From contig CM040091.1 of NCBI GenBank assembly GCA_022496805.1, forward strand, positions 19,706,336-19,770,335: a DNA stretch of 64,000 nt, written 5' to 3'. This DNA comes from Pohlia nutans. Lineage: Eukaryota > Streptophyta > Bryopsida > Bryales > Mniaceae. Positions 21,722 to 32,231 of this stretch are shown here, in pieces. The translations under genes were made by a program, and so were the position numbers. The notes under the pieces are model-generated. The model saw only the letters and a program-made list of their open reading frames with translations. It ran no database searches and had not been told where the DNA came from. Every line of letters begins with the position of its first letter. Positions within the stretch are counted from its first letter, which is position 1.

Positions 21722-23708
21722 TTAACATTTTTCCAGAATTGTCTCCAGAGCCCAATTAATCGGGGTGTCTCCTTCCTGAACAAGTTTTCATTGTTATCAG
21801 TTAGCGACTTACCAACACAATATTGGTGACCTGCATTGTAACGGGTAAACTACATTGCAGGGAAAGATTCATACTACACCCTACGCCTGCATTAGTCCTT
21901 GACTCTGAAAATTGGATGAAACATGCTTGCATTTAATGCTAGAATTCAAAAGCCAGTGAGAGTGATACACAATATGAGCAAGATATAGTGATGTTTTCTA
22001 TAGTCCCTCAAGGAAGGGCTTGGTATCCTAGATTGATGGACAATAATGATTACTCATGTGTAGTGATTGTGATTGGTTCACGCATTATATAGAGAGTGAT
22101 TATAGCAGTAAAGGTAGCTTTTGACACCAAATCTTGGATGTGATTATACTGCAATGGGGTGAATTGAAGGGAGAAGGGTGTGCATGCACTAACCTTAATT
22201 CCTATGGCAGTAGCTGTCCGAGTGCCAAGGACTTCGCCTAGCTTCAACGAGCCGCCTCCATCACCACCAGTGATGGGGAACATTGCAACCCCTCGACTAG
22301 CACATAAGACATCAAGGTGAGCAACAAGCGCTTTTGGCTTGACATCTGTTGCGAAGATTACTGCCTGCAGATTAAAAAAACAAGGTCCATTAAAGCTAAG
22401 GGTGCCTCGTTTTGAGTGCTTTGGAAAGTCCTTTGGAGAGTCATTGGAGACAAGAAAACAAAAGCTTCTCGTCAGTCAATAGAGTAAACCGAAAAGTCAG
22501 CTCAAAGAGGAAAGTTTTAGCAAACTCCTCTTCAACTCCTCTTCAACTCGTATTGAAATATAAATAGACCAAAAACTAGTTCATGATGAGTTGGGAGACA
22601 ATCTAAAGCAAGCCACTGTCATTATTCCCCACACCTCGCAATGACTCCCACACCGTCTACCAAACCACCAAGCCCATGGCCCACAAGGGGACAAGCTATG
22701 ACACGACACTATTCAACCCAAGTATAGCTCAAAAAAGAGGTCAGAAGTAGAGCAAAAAGAGAGGTTAGATGGCCTTCTTTTCGGTTACCTCAAATACGAG
22801 AAAGAAAATGCTACGTGAAAACAGAAAAATATGATAGAATTGAGAAACACATTCATGAACTAACCTGTAAAGGTGTGCGGTTGGCTCTTTGGTTAAGTTG
22901 TGTAACAATGTTGTCCACAGTCTTTGCACGTTTTGGCTCTGATTCTCCCAGTAACGTATAACTACCCTTAACAGGCATCCTTTCCAAGGCACGAGACACG
23001 TTGTTGATTCCGACGCAAAGATGAGACTGTAACCCCCAAAATTCTCAAGTTAGCTTATGTTTAACCCAAGAAACCCAAATTGGGCCTCATGTTTTGTTTT
23101 TTCTTCCAGTAGTTTTGAATAGGTCCTATTTAGACTACTTTATATTGAAACTTGTTTGTTTGTTTCTAACACATGCAATGTTTCCAGTGATATAAAATCT
23201 GGTCCTATGTGACTTATATTTTTTCACAATATGATCGACTGAATTCACAAGGCCTCCTTGCTTGCATGTAGGGACCAAATGCAACTAAAACCCTACTAAA
23301 ACCCCAATAAAATCCTAAAACCCTAATAAAACCCTAAAGCAGAAATTGCAACTCATGCAAGCTCACAATCAATCAAAAAATCAGGTTGATATCCTTTGCA
23401 CTCTTCAATCCATGAGGCCTACCTTTAGCGCCTTTGTGAGACATAATTTTTTGCTTGAATCTTCCTTGACCTTCTTCGGACTACTCGACTCTTCAGCTTG
23501 CTTCTCCAGAACAATCTCAATAGCCCTGTTGCAGCATAAGCCTAATCAATTGAAATTCATCAAACAAAGACATCGTGATTTTGCAAGTATTCAAGTATCC
23601 GAGGTGCAAAGAAAAGACCGACCCGGAGAGCGCCAGAAGAAGAGACTCCAGCTGCTTCCCCGACCACGGCCGCTTCTTCGATCCACCTCCACCGTTGGTC
23701 TTCTCCAT
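21722..23708 (-). CDS. L7Ae-fold RNase P/MRP subunit Rpp38/Pop3-like protein, complete
   Basis: Five exons in transcript order: 23623-23708, 23423-23525, 22865-23026, 22194-22364, 21722-21775 (stop TAA). Phases join at every GT-AG intron, giving 191 aa. The N terminus (MEKTNGGGGSKKRPWSGKQ) is basic and unstructured. The core has the L7Ae-type kink-turn-binding signature GINNVSRALERMP, then AVIFATDVKPKALVAHLD, LCASRGVAMFPI and LGEVLGTRTATAIGIK, the pattern of human Rpp38 and yeast Pop3. These bind RNase P and MRP RNA in nucleus and nucleolus for tRNA and rRNA processing. Length fits the single-domain plant proteins. The start is the only in-frame Met of exon 1. MITE B2 sits in intron 3 and repeat M in intron 4. 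A telo-box AAACCCTAA lies about 180 bp upstream. Another L7Ae-family assignment remains possible. Confidence 0.85.
22018..22190 (+). repeat. Dispersed repeat 'M', copy 2
   Basis: Homologous to 37262-37450 (same orientation) and 2050-2215 (inverse). It abuts exon 4 of the Pop3-like gene within 5 bp. Confidence 0.65.
22480..22792 (-). mobile_element. MITE family B, copy B2
   Basis: A 313-bp inverse copy of B1 with ends TAGAGTAAACCGAAAAG and CTTTTCGGTTACCTC. It lies wholly in intron 3 of the Pop3-like gene. Confidence 0.8.
23052..23255 (+). mobile_element. Degenerate TTAA-family Z fragment
   Basis: CCAAGAAACCCAAATTGGGC through ATGATCGACTGAATTC follows the family-Z consensus. The terminal CCCCTAAA motifs are lost. 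It lies in intron 2 of the Pop3-like gene, followed by a short AAACCCTAATAA-rich stretch. Confidence 0.5.
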
Positions 23709-23887
23709 CAAACTAAACAAACACGACACAAGCTGGTGCACAGAAAACAGCAACTATCTAGCTCCTCCATAAAACGAAATCATCGTTCGAAACAATTAAG
23801 CGCAGACATACTGAGCTAGGTCTCCGGCCCATCACACTATTTTACGTTAACAAATGATGGAAAAGCATCTGTCCTACTACGATTTGG

Positions 23888-24111
23888 AGAAACCCTAAGA
23901 AAGAGGTTTGCTTTAGTTCGAAATTGAGGGAGTCGATTGTTAGTGTGAACGGAAACGTAAAAGCTTCGGCATGGCTACTCTGCCTGTCCGTTCGTTGCTA
24001 TTTTAGGGTTTAGGGTTTAGGGTTTAGGGTTTATCTGGAGCCTTCCCTTGATCCCTTCTTCAGATACATCAATTCTTTAGGGTTTAGGGTTTATCTGGAG
24101 CCTTCCCTTGC
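23888..24111. promoter_or_regulatory. Telo-box and (TTTAGGG)4 tract upstream of the Pop3-like gene
   Basis: AAACCCTAA at about 23890, four TTTAGGG units at 24002-24029 and two more near 24079. The block TTTAGGGTTTATCTGGAGCC is duplicated 60 bp apart. Telo-boxes are common in plant promoters for ribosome-biogenesis and translation genes, which suits the neighbouring gene; a regulatory role here is inference. Confidence 0.5.
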
Positions 24112-24639
24112 AGGTAGATCATCGTACTCATGCCTTTTCTTTTCTTTTCTTTTTTCTCAATTGATGTTTGTGCTGTATTCCACATTCCACTTCGTGCATT
24201 CCTCATTCGCAATTGCCTTAAATTTGCATTGAAATGAACTCTGGCGTATACGTACTCGCAGTCACTGGATCAAAATTGCTTTTGATTTTCTGTGTTCAAT
24301 CCTAGGATGACATCTCAGAAGATGGGGCTATAGACATACGAGCAAATTCATGTGTAGCGTAGAATATTTTTGGCGATATTTCTTAGGTGCAATTTACTCT
24401 GGCACTTCCAAGTTGTTGCCAGCAGCATTAGGATTAAGCTACAGAATGGGATAATTGGACTGTATGAAGGTATCAAGCTTAGGTCTGAAATATACTTCAT
24501 CTGCAGAAGCTTGTGTCATGATGTCTGAAACGATACTGCCTTGATTTTTTTATTCTGTGTACTATTTGAGTCTCGGAGCTTTATTTATACGATAATTTAT
24601 ACTTTTCATTAAGCACAGAATGGCTCATTCTGAAATCTT

Positions 24640-25297
24640 CAGAGAACACCAAATGATGTGGTGGAGGAAGTATTTCAAAGGATAACGGTCGGAGAGCCGT
24701 ATATGCTATCACTCTTTGAGCCTATATATTATCCGTGGAGATAATGTCGGTTTCATTGGTGAATTGGTAAGCTTTCTTCTAAAGTTCTATGAAGTGGAAA
24801 TCAGGTGGAATTAACATTGCACAGTGGTATTACATGTATCAGAAATCACAAACAAGTCAACATCTTAAATGTAGAACTATACTTGAATCTAACTGTCAGT
24901 TTTTTCAGAAGTCAGAGGATTAGTGAAGGCTTGCTTTAAAGGAAGACTGAAAAACAGGGTCTTCAGCTTATTAACTTTTTAGACTTGTTTACTTTCTGGT
25001 TGAGTGTTACAGGATCTTGAGAGGGAGGAGTTGCCATCCTTTATGGTGTCCGTCACTCTCGCCAAAATCAAGCAAGTAAGTACATCAGGCAGAGTATTTA
25101 GGTCCTGGCATAGTCCAATCTGTAGAGCTCCTTTTCAGTAACTTGATGCGTGTACAGGAGAATATTTAGCAATAGCAATCAAGTATCAAAATGCCTGAAG
25201 TTGGTCTCTGTGGATGCAGGCAAGCGGTGAAGGGATTGCCCACTCGATTAGGTTGCAGACAATATGGGCAAGAATGTAGAATATTTTTGTTGGTATG
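24640..25297 (+). pseudogene. Decayed LSM1 (Sm-like mRNA decay subunit) copy
   Basis: Three segments line up with exons of LSM1, a subunit of the cytoplasmic LSM1-7 ring that binds deadenylated mRNA before decapping. At 24653-24764 one frame reads ANDVVEEVFQRITVGEPY, then after a one-base shift near 24715-24725 LYIIRGDNVGFIGEL up to a good donor. At 25014-25077 DLEREELPSFMVSVTLAKIK is intact between good splice sites. At about 25220-25297 a degraded C-terminal end resembling the MRKRMEFL block remains. The first Sm motif is barely traceable upstream (24390-24470). Frameshift, stops and the lost N-terminal half make it a relic that kept introns, so probably a duplicated gene rather than a retrocopy. 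Confidence 0.7.
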
Positions 25298-25434
25298 TGG
25301 AGCTTGTGCACGGGTGAGTGAGTTAGATGACTTGTGACTTGTGTTGAACTATCGTGGTCTTGTTGTGTGTTCAAATACGAGATCTCCTTCACAGCAATGC
25401 TTGACAAATAGGCTGCAACTTTTGCGCAGGGACT

Positions 25435-25462
25435 GAACCCTAAACCCTAAACCCTAAACCCC
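25435..25462 (+). repeat. Interstitial telomere motif (CCCTAAA)3
   Basis: GAACCCTAAACCCTAAACCC directly after the LSM1 relic. Confidence 0.8.
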
Positions 25463-25562
25463 AGTATTGATGGGAAGAGTATTCTCAAACTGCTACTAAA
25501 TTGCTTTTGGGCACACTGTTGGGAATTATGTGACCAGGATGCCTGTGCAATCGAGTCTCCAT

Positions 25563-25874
25563 CAGTGATCTCAGAACCCCTTTATGACATTTAGAACATT
25601 ATGCGACCTCCCACATAAATGGTATCTACTTTGCTACCCAGTGCATACAATACTCACAATACCTCTATAATATCCGGCAATGCCCTTGATATATTAAGGT
25701 GATACCATGATGATATCCGTAGATATAAACTCATGAAGGTGCTACATATTTATATCATGATGAGCATTCTCGCTACATTTCAATTTTTTTTTTCATTTTC
25801 TTTCTTTGTATGTTTAGCAGCCCCATTTTTTTGGGTAGAAATCCAGCTAATTTTAGCCAGTTTTGAGATCATTG
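25563..25874 (+). mobile_element. hAT-like MITE (CAGTGATCTCA family), copy 1, perfect 8-bp TSD
   Basis: A 312-bp element with ends CAGTGATCTCAGAAC and GTTTTGAGATCATTG. It is flanked by GTCTCCAT at 25555-25562 and 25875-25882. It is inversely homologous to 46114-46430. Confidence 0.9.
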
Positions 25875-26370
25875 GTCTCCATGGCCTATTTACCCTTCTT
25901 TCTCCATGTTCTCGTCTCTCCATGAACAAAGAAGTGATGGCCTTGAATCAGACGTGATGGCCTTGAATCGGATGTGCGTGTAGGGACTGCACTTGTTCAG
26001 ATGTATGCAAAGTGTGGATGCATAATAGAGGCAAGGCAAGCTTTTGAGAAAGTGAGCAATTAAAATGCTATTTCCTGGACTACGATGATTGGCGCATACG
26101 CAGAATGTGGTTGTGGTGTTGAAGCCTATGTACTCTTTCTCCAAATGCAAAGAGAGGGCTGCGTACCAAACGCCATCACTTAATATCTAAGCATTCTGAA
26201 TCCATCTGCAAGTGCAGGCGCTTTGGAATGGGTGAAACGGGTGCACAGCCATGCCTTGGGAGCAGGACTTGAGTCAGATTTGAGTGTGAGAAATGCGCTC
26301 ATACACATGTATGCCAAGAGTGGCAGCATTGACGATGCCCAGCAAGTTTTTGACATGATGAAGAAACGCG

Positions 26371-26569
26371 CACTAGTAGCAAACCTGTCGTTTTTCATTC
26401 CTCATTTTGTGGGAACAGTGAATAGTGGCGGAATATTATACTTACGCTTCTGTCTTCTTGTGACCAAATTAAACTACTCATCAGCACCAACAGAGCCCAT
26501 GTGCCTGGCGCTGTTTCATTTCTTTCTCATTTATAGTAAGTGAAAAATGACACATTTCCTTCTAGTGGC
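26371..26569 (+). mobile_element. CACTA-type MITE, copy A, TSD GCG
   Basis: A 199-bp element starting CACTAGTAGCAAA and ending TTTCCTTCTAGTG, flanked by GCG on both sides (26368-26370, 26570-26572). It interrupts the PPR relic right after a PPR motif (MMKKR). Confidence 0.9.
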
Positions 26570-27193
26570 GACATAATCACATCGACTGCGATGATTGGCA
26601 CATATGCAAAGAGCGGTTGTGGTGTGGAACCCTAATTATGAATTCTTTCTCCAAATGAATCGGGAAGGTTTCAAACTAGAGGCAGTCATGTCATGTATAT
26701 CATTCAACATCCTGCATGCAAGTGCAAGTTGGTCTCTGGATTGGGTGAATGAGGTCACAACCATGTCGTTGATCAGCATGTAAGTCAGATGTGCGTGTAG
26801 CAATATATGCGCTAGTCCACATGTATGCAACGAGTGGCAGTATTGATGATGCCCAACTAGTTTTTGAAAAAATGCAGGACTGCAATGTAACCAGCTCTGA
26901 TTGAGTGCAAGTGTCTGCTTGGACTTGTTTCATCCACGAGCAGCGTGCAATTTGTTCATAATCATACAAGATTCATCCATGAAGGTAGCAATTGCAGGAT
27001 ATTTCATCTGGGAATAGAGCTGGTTACGTCCGGTAACCCTCTCGCCGTCTCACGGCGGCTCGAAGGTTACCTTGTCCGTAATCATGTGGTACACAATGAT
27101 CGCTGGACTTGCACAACATGGACGTGGGCGTGAAGCCTTGGACCTCTTCAGAAACATGGATGCAAAGCCGGGTCGGTACTCATTTGTGGCAGC

Positions 27194-27376
27194 CACTAGT
27201 AGCAGAACTGTCGTTTTTCATTCCCCACTTTGTGGAAATAGCGGAACATTGTGCCTAGATTTCTGTCTTCTTGTGACCAAAACCACTCACCAACATCGAT
27301 GCAACCCATGTGCCTAGCGCGGTTTCATTCCTTTTTCATTTATAGTAAGTGAAAAGCGACACATTTCCTACTAGTG
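27194..27376 (+). mobile_element. CACTA-type MITE, copy B, TSD AGC
   Basis: A 183-bp element starting CACTAGTAGCAGAA and ending TTTCCTACTAGTG, flanked by AGC on both sides (27191-27193, 27377-27379). It is inserted in the PPR relic. Confidence 0.9.
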
Positions 27377-28541
27377 AGCGTTGTCAGCTTGCAGCAGGTC
27401 TTGAGGAAGGGCGTCAGCTTTTTCTGGCTATGAGTGAAGAGTATGGCATTGAGCCTTCTGTGCTGCATTGTAACTGCATGGTGGTCCTTCTTGGGCGAGC
27501 AGGTCACTTGGAGGAGGCAAAGCTTTTCATCCAGAGCTTTGAGCCCAATGAAGCAACTTGGGGAGCCTTGCTTGGAGCTTGTAGAGCTCAATCACGGGAA
27601 TATAGAAATGGCTGAACATGCTGCCCAAGAGCGTATCAAGTTGGACCTAAATAATGCCGCAACTTATGTGCTGCTATCCAATACCCTACCTCGTGGTCAG
27701 TTTCGACATAAATTAATTCATTTTGTGAGAAGAGTGCCACATGTCATATTGTGGTTGGTTTATGGTGACGTGGACCTCTCAACATCTGATGTGGAAATGA
27801 GATTTCGACACAATACTGTCCGAATCTGACCCTCACATACGGTATCTATGCAGCAGCTGGCTAACAGGTGCACCTGGATTGAAGTTGATAACAAGATCCA
27901 TAAACTTGTTGTTAAGAATAAATCGCATCCCGATGCTAAGGAGATATATGTTGAGCTGAACAGCTTGAGTGACATTATCAAAGCTGAAGGCTACGTTCGT
28001 GATACCCGGCTAGTGTTAGAGAATATTGGCGAGAAGATAGAACTTGCTCTTTGCTCTCATAGACTTGAAAAATTGGCTGTTGCTGATGGTATCCTGCGGG
28101 TCCGTACCTTGTGGAAAATTAATTCGTGTGTATGAGAACCTTCGATTAAATATGTCGAGATTCACTGCCATACAACAACCAAGTTTATCTCTAAGGTGAC
28201 AAGACAGGAAATCATAGCAAGGGATGCTAATTGTTTTCATCACTTCAAAGATGATGTGTGTTCTTGTGGTGATTATTGGTGACCGACCATGTTGACAATA
28301 TTAACCAATTGGAGTTTTGCAAGCTGAATAGTCAGTCTCATGAATTGCAAAAGACACTTCAATTTGTACCACTTGCCCCTGTCGTGAGCAATGCCTACCA
28401 TGCATAATTGTTATAAGCAATGTTGAATGCATCATTTATTCTACTTCTATTCAAACAACTTTCTATTGAATAATTATGTCATGTCAAGTCTGTTGAGCTC
28501 ATGGTTGATTTTGTTTGTGTTGTTTGACAGAAGGATGTTAA

Positions 28542-30142
28542 CCCTTTAGTGCCTAGGGTGGTTTTGGAGAAACCATAGTTTTTTGTGATATTTTTTTTGA
28601 ACTTTTGTTGAAACTAGGGGATACTATTAACCCCTAAGGGTCCCTAGCTTTTTTGGGCTTAAAATCATCATCGATTTTGATGTGTTATAGGTCTAAATGA
28701 AAGTGAGTATAGAAATCTCAACCGTACAATCTTGAAATATACATGTTGTAGATCATGTGGATCAATTTTGGGGTCATTTGGCCATATAAATTGTAAGATC
28801 GTAGTGATTTAGTGCTAAAAAGGATGCTGAAATTTTTCCTAGCAACACATTTAGAGGTGAAATTTGTTTTCAAATTTACTCAAATGAAAAATCTTTGAAC
28901 TATAAAATAGTTCAAAATCATCATATAAATACATTGGTACTAAAAAAATCTCATGGAAAAATTTAATGTGTCTTAAAATGGCCTTGCAATGTCAAAAGTA
29001 GACCGAAAAGTGACCCATTTGAACCAAAAAGCAAAAAGTGTCTGAACTAAACCTGTGCACTAAAATGACTCTCAAACATTCATAACAACATGGATTGATC
29101 TAAAAAATTTACCATGATAACTAGACTTCAAGGGGAATTCAATTCAACAAGTTTTTATTGAAAACGGACTTCGGATGAAGGAGATACAAGTCCCCAAAGT
29201 TGTTGCCTTCAAAATTCACAGAACTGTTCAAAAAAAAGACACCTACTTTCAAATGATCACCAAAAATTTAATTCATCTTAGATTAATTTAAAAAGTATAC
29301 CACGCATTTCATACATCATGTGGCGAGCTTTTGCAATATTTCATTATTTTTGGACACTTTTTGCAAAAGTTACAGCTCTTTGACGGGGAATGTATCCCAA
29401 AAAACGTTCAAGATATGAACGTCGGGACGGTTAGGGCTTAATAGTATTCAACCATATAAACGTAAGCATAAATTAATCAAACAAGTGTCTCTTAAATTTT
29501 GGTAAGATCAGACCGTTGAAGTGAAAGATTATAGTATGTCTTTGAACACGCTCAAAATTAAATGAGATTTTGGACACTATGTGACTTCAAAGTTAAATAG
29601 AATTTGGGTTAAATTTTGAAAATGAAAGTGAAGTTGTTCATCAATGACCTATGTCAACACCTCTCCATTGCAACCTTTCATGTCAAGAACGGTCTTTCAC
29701 ATAATTATTGAGAATTTCATTAATGAGAGCAATTTATCCATATACGGTTTAGGACAAAATTCATACATCAAAATATGGAAGGGGTTTGTACATTGATCAA
29801 AATCAGAATACATACACTAATAGAACATTCATATGAGAACATAATCCAAAAAAATACAAGATAACAAACTTCCAAGCACAAGAAATACTACATAGTTCAT
29901 GTGTTGTATTTGTAAGTATTTGTTGTATATTAGGTATTTATAGTATTTTGGTGTTTTTTACATAGGTATTTTTATCGCTGTAGAACTCTAAATTGAAATT
30001 TTCTTTTTCTAGAAGATATGCATTAGAAATCCCCAACCCTAAACATCACAACTCAAAATCCAATTCTTCACAGATTTTCCATTATTTGCGTTTTAAACAC
30101 ATCATTCAGTGACTATAATGTGGTCTTCTAGGCACTAAAGGG
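28542..30142. mobile_element. 1.6-kb TTAA-flanked element
   Basis: Ends CCCTTTAGTGCCTAG and CTAGGCACTAAAGGG are perfect inverted repeats, bounded by TTAA at 28538-28541 and 30143-30146. The element 28631-29437 is nested inside. No transposase-like frame was seen. Confidence 0.85.
28631..29437. mobile_element. 807-bp TTAA-flanked element nested in 28542-30142
   Basis: Bounded by TTAA at 28627-28630 and 29438-29441. Ends CCCCTAAGGGTCCCTAGC and CGTCGGGACGGTTAGGGC are inverted with several mismatches. Confidence 0.65.
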
Positions 30143-30146
30143 TTAA

Positions 30147-30714
30147 CCCCTAATCGCCCAACCATGCATAGTTTGCATGATGTACAGATTTATACTCCGA
30201 TTTCTCATCCATCATGTACTTTTTGCAGTGTGGATTTTTTACTAAAACTTTTATGGGAAATTCACTTCCTACATGTGTGATCCGATTAAAAAGGGGGTGG
30301 TTTGTGAAAATTTTATGTCTCATTCCATGTTGTAGTGTTCCACCCAAAATTTTGAAGATTTTAGTCTAAAAGTGCTCTTGAAAAAGTCAACTACTAAAAT
30401 TAAGCAACCAAAAAATCTCCAAAAATCACTACATTTAAAGTATTACATTTCAATCCATCCCAAAAAAATTCATTATTAGATTGTCAATATCTTATTCATA
30501 ATCATATTACAAAAGAGCTCTAAAGTTTAAGTTTGAAAATTTATACACAAATATTGGTGATAGCAATTGCAAATTTAACCGTGTGGATAGAATCTAAAAT
30601 TCATAATGTACAACTTTTATTCATTCATTAATTTGAAAATATCCCTCTTAGTTTCATTTTATAATGCATCTTTGAAAACCTGCCAAATCTAAAAAGGGTG
30701 CGAAAGTTTAGAGG
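30147..30714. mobile_element. TTAA-flanked element sharing its left TTAA with the 1.6-kb element
   Basis: A 568-bp element starting CCCCTAATCGCCC and ending AGTTTAGAGG, bounded by TTAA at 30143-30146 (shared) and 30715-30718. Its ends are homologous to 49395-50627 and its right half to 50856-51397. Confidence 0.75.
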
Positions 30715-30850
30715 TTAAGAGAAGGTTGTTGCAACTAATTGGTTTGACAAGTTCAATTGGCTATCCCTTTTGATTCAATGTAGGCAATATATCGACATGC
30801 TACATTTTTTGATGCAAGTACTTAAGGTCATTCTTGGTTGAGGCGCTTAA

Positions 30851-31371
30851 CCCCTAAACGTCACAGCGTTCAGTTCTTGGATGACTAAGAGATTCAAATC
30901 CACCCTACATTCCCATCAATACCTGGATGAAATTCATTCAATTTTTTGGAGATACTTCACCAAGTTGTTGTTCTATCCAATGGTTGGATATAATGACACT
31001 AGAATACATATTTTTCTAAAATCACAAATGTAGAAGTATATCAAGTTGTTGATTAAGCCAAAATTGCATTGACTGTAGTTTTCAAGCGGCCTTGCAAAAA
31101 TGAGGTCATAGATTTAAGGAACACAAGAATTTTAAAGAATCACCACGTTATAAGTATCTCATTTCAAATCCATTCTAACAAATTTTACTCAAATAACATG
31201 AAAATTCTGTTTGTAATTAAACTTAGAAGGATGTTTAATTTTAATTTGCAAATTTTATGATTAAATATTGGTGATAGTATTGGTGAATCAAACCATATAG
31301 ATGGAATCTAAAATTCAAAATCTAGAACTTTCATTTATATATCAATTCGGGATTAAATCATTACGTATAGG
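30851..31371. mobile_element. Degraded TTAA-flanked element
   Basis: The left end TTAA-CCCCTAAACGTCACAGCG is clear (TTAA 30847-30850). The right end is degraded (ATAGGGATTAAA near 31365-31376). The body matches the right half of 30147-30714. Confidence 0.55.
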
Positions 31372-31639
31372 GATTAAATGTAGTTGCCCTATTTTATTAG
31401 ATTTTTTCAACCAAAAGTGATGCAACTTGTATCCGCTTGTCATCAAGTTTAGTGGGCACTTGAATTACTTTTTTTTTGGCACCTAGGTATATGGAAAGAT
31501 ACCCAAGTATGGTATTTGTAGGTAGTATGGTATTTGTAGATAGTATGGTGCAAAGCATCCCCTTTGTCCATATACCTTTGAGCAACTCCATAATCAAGAA
31601 TTTACACAATTTTGAAGCCACGTGCATAGTTATGTAGCC

Positions 31640-32181
31640 ATGTGGAACACGCAATTCCCAATTTATGCACTTGGCCAAGTGCGCTCATTTCACGAGCAAA
31701 TTTGGCTTAAAAAAAATTTGTTCAAAAAATTCTCTAAATTTTTATTTATTTTTGTCTTTCTACAATCACTTACATTGTAAACAAACAATTCTTCTATTAA
31801 ATTTTTATCCTTTTCTTTTATCTTTTCTTTTATCTTTTCTTTTATCTTGTTTTCTTTTTTGTCTCCATCTTGTTTTCCTTCTTGTTTTCCTTCTTGTCTT
31901 CCTTCTTGTCTTCTTCTTTTTCTTCTATTTTTCTTCATTTCTTACTTTTCACTTCTTTTCTTCTTGTTGCAGCAGCAAGTCCCACATTCACAACAAAGGA
32001 GGAAAAAAACCAAAAAAATAAAGAAAAAAAAAAAAAGTTTTTTTTTTTTTTTTTTTTTTTTTTGGTTTTCTTCTTTGTTTAGGGTTCAGCCATTGGGGCG
32101 CTGAGCCCTAAAAAAAAAATTAAAAAAAAAATTATTTTTAGGGCTCAGCCTCTGGCTGAACCCTAAACGCCGGCACAGCCG

Positions 32182-32231
<50 letters not shown>

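Larger units (their letters stand above)
25930..28282 (+). pseudogene. PPR-DYW protein gene relic, interrupted by two CACTA-type MITEs
   Basis: Frames read ESDV...[67 protein letters not shown], the E-type block VLHCNCMVVLLGRAGHLEEA and ATWGALLGACR, then SWIEV-like WIEVDNKIHKL and a terminal [20 protein letters not shown] proteins bind organelle RNA, and their DYW domain deaminates C to U. Here frames shift repeatedly, stops interrupt, elements sit at 26371 and 27194, and about 140 bp of unrelated DNA lies at 27690-27840. The deaminase HSE motif reads SHRLEK, and the CxxC zinc motif is lost after a frameshift near 28110-28170. The repetitive style (GAYAESG-, LNPSASAGALEWV-like) is what I know from moss PPR proteins. 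Confidence 0.9.

Noticed and set aside
21475..21783. Plus-strand frame of 94 codons and a longer minus-strand frame
   Set aside because: The minus-strand Pop3-like last exon (21722-21775) lies here in another frame, with correct splice phase and stop; the listed frames show no family features.
26371..26569. Introns within the PPR gene instead of insertions
   Set aside because: The interruptions have CACTA ends and exact 3-bp duplications and lack proper GT-AG borders at the frame breaks.
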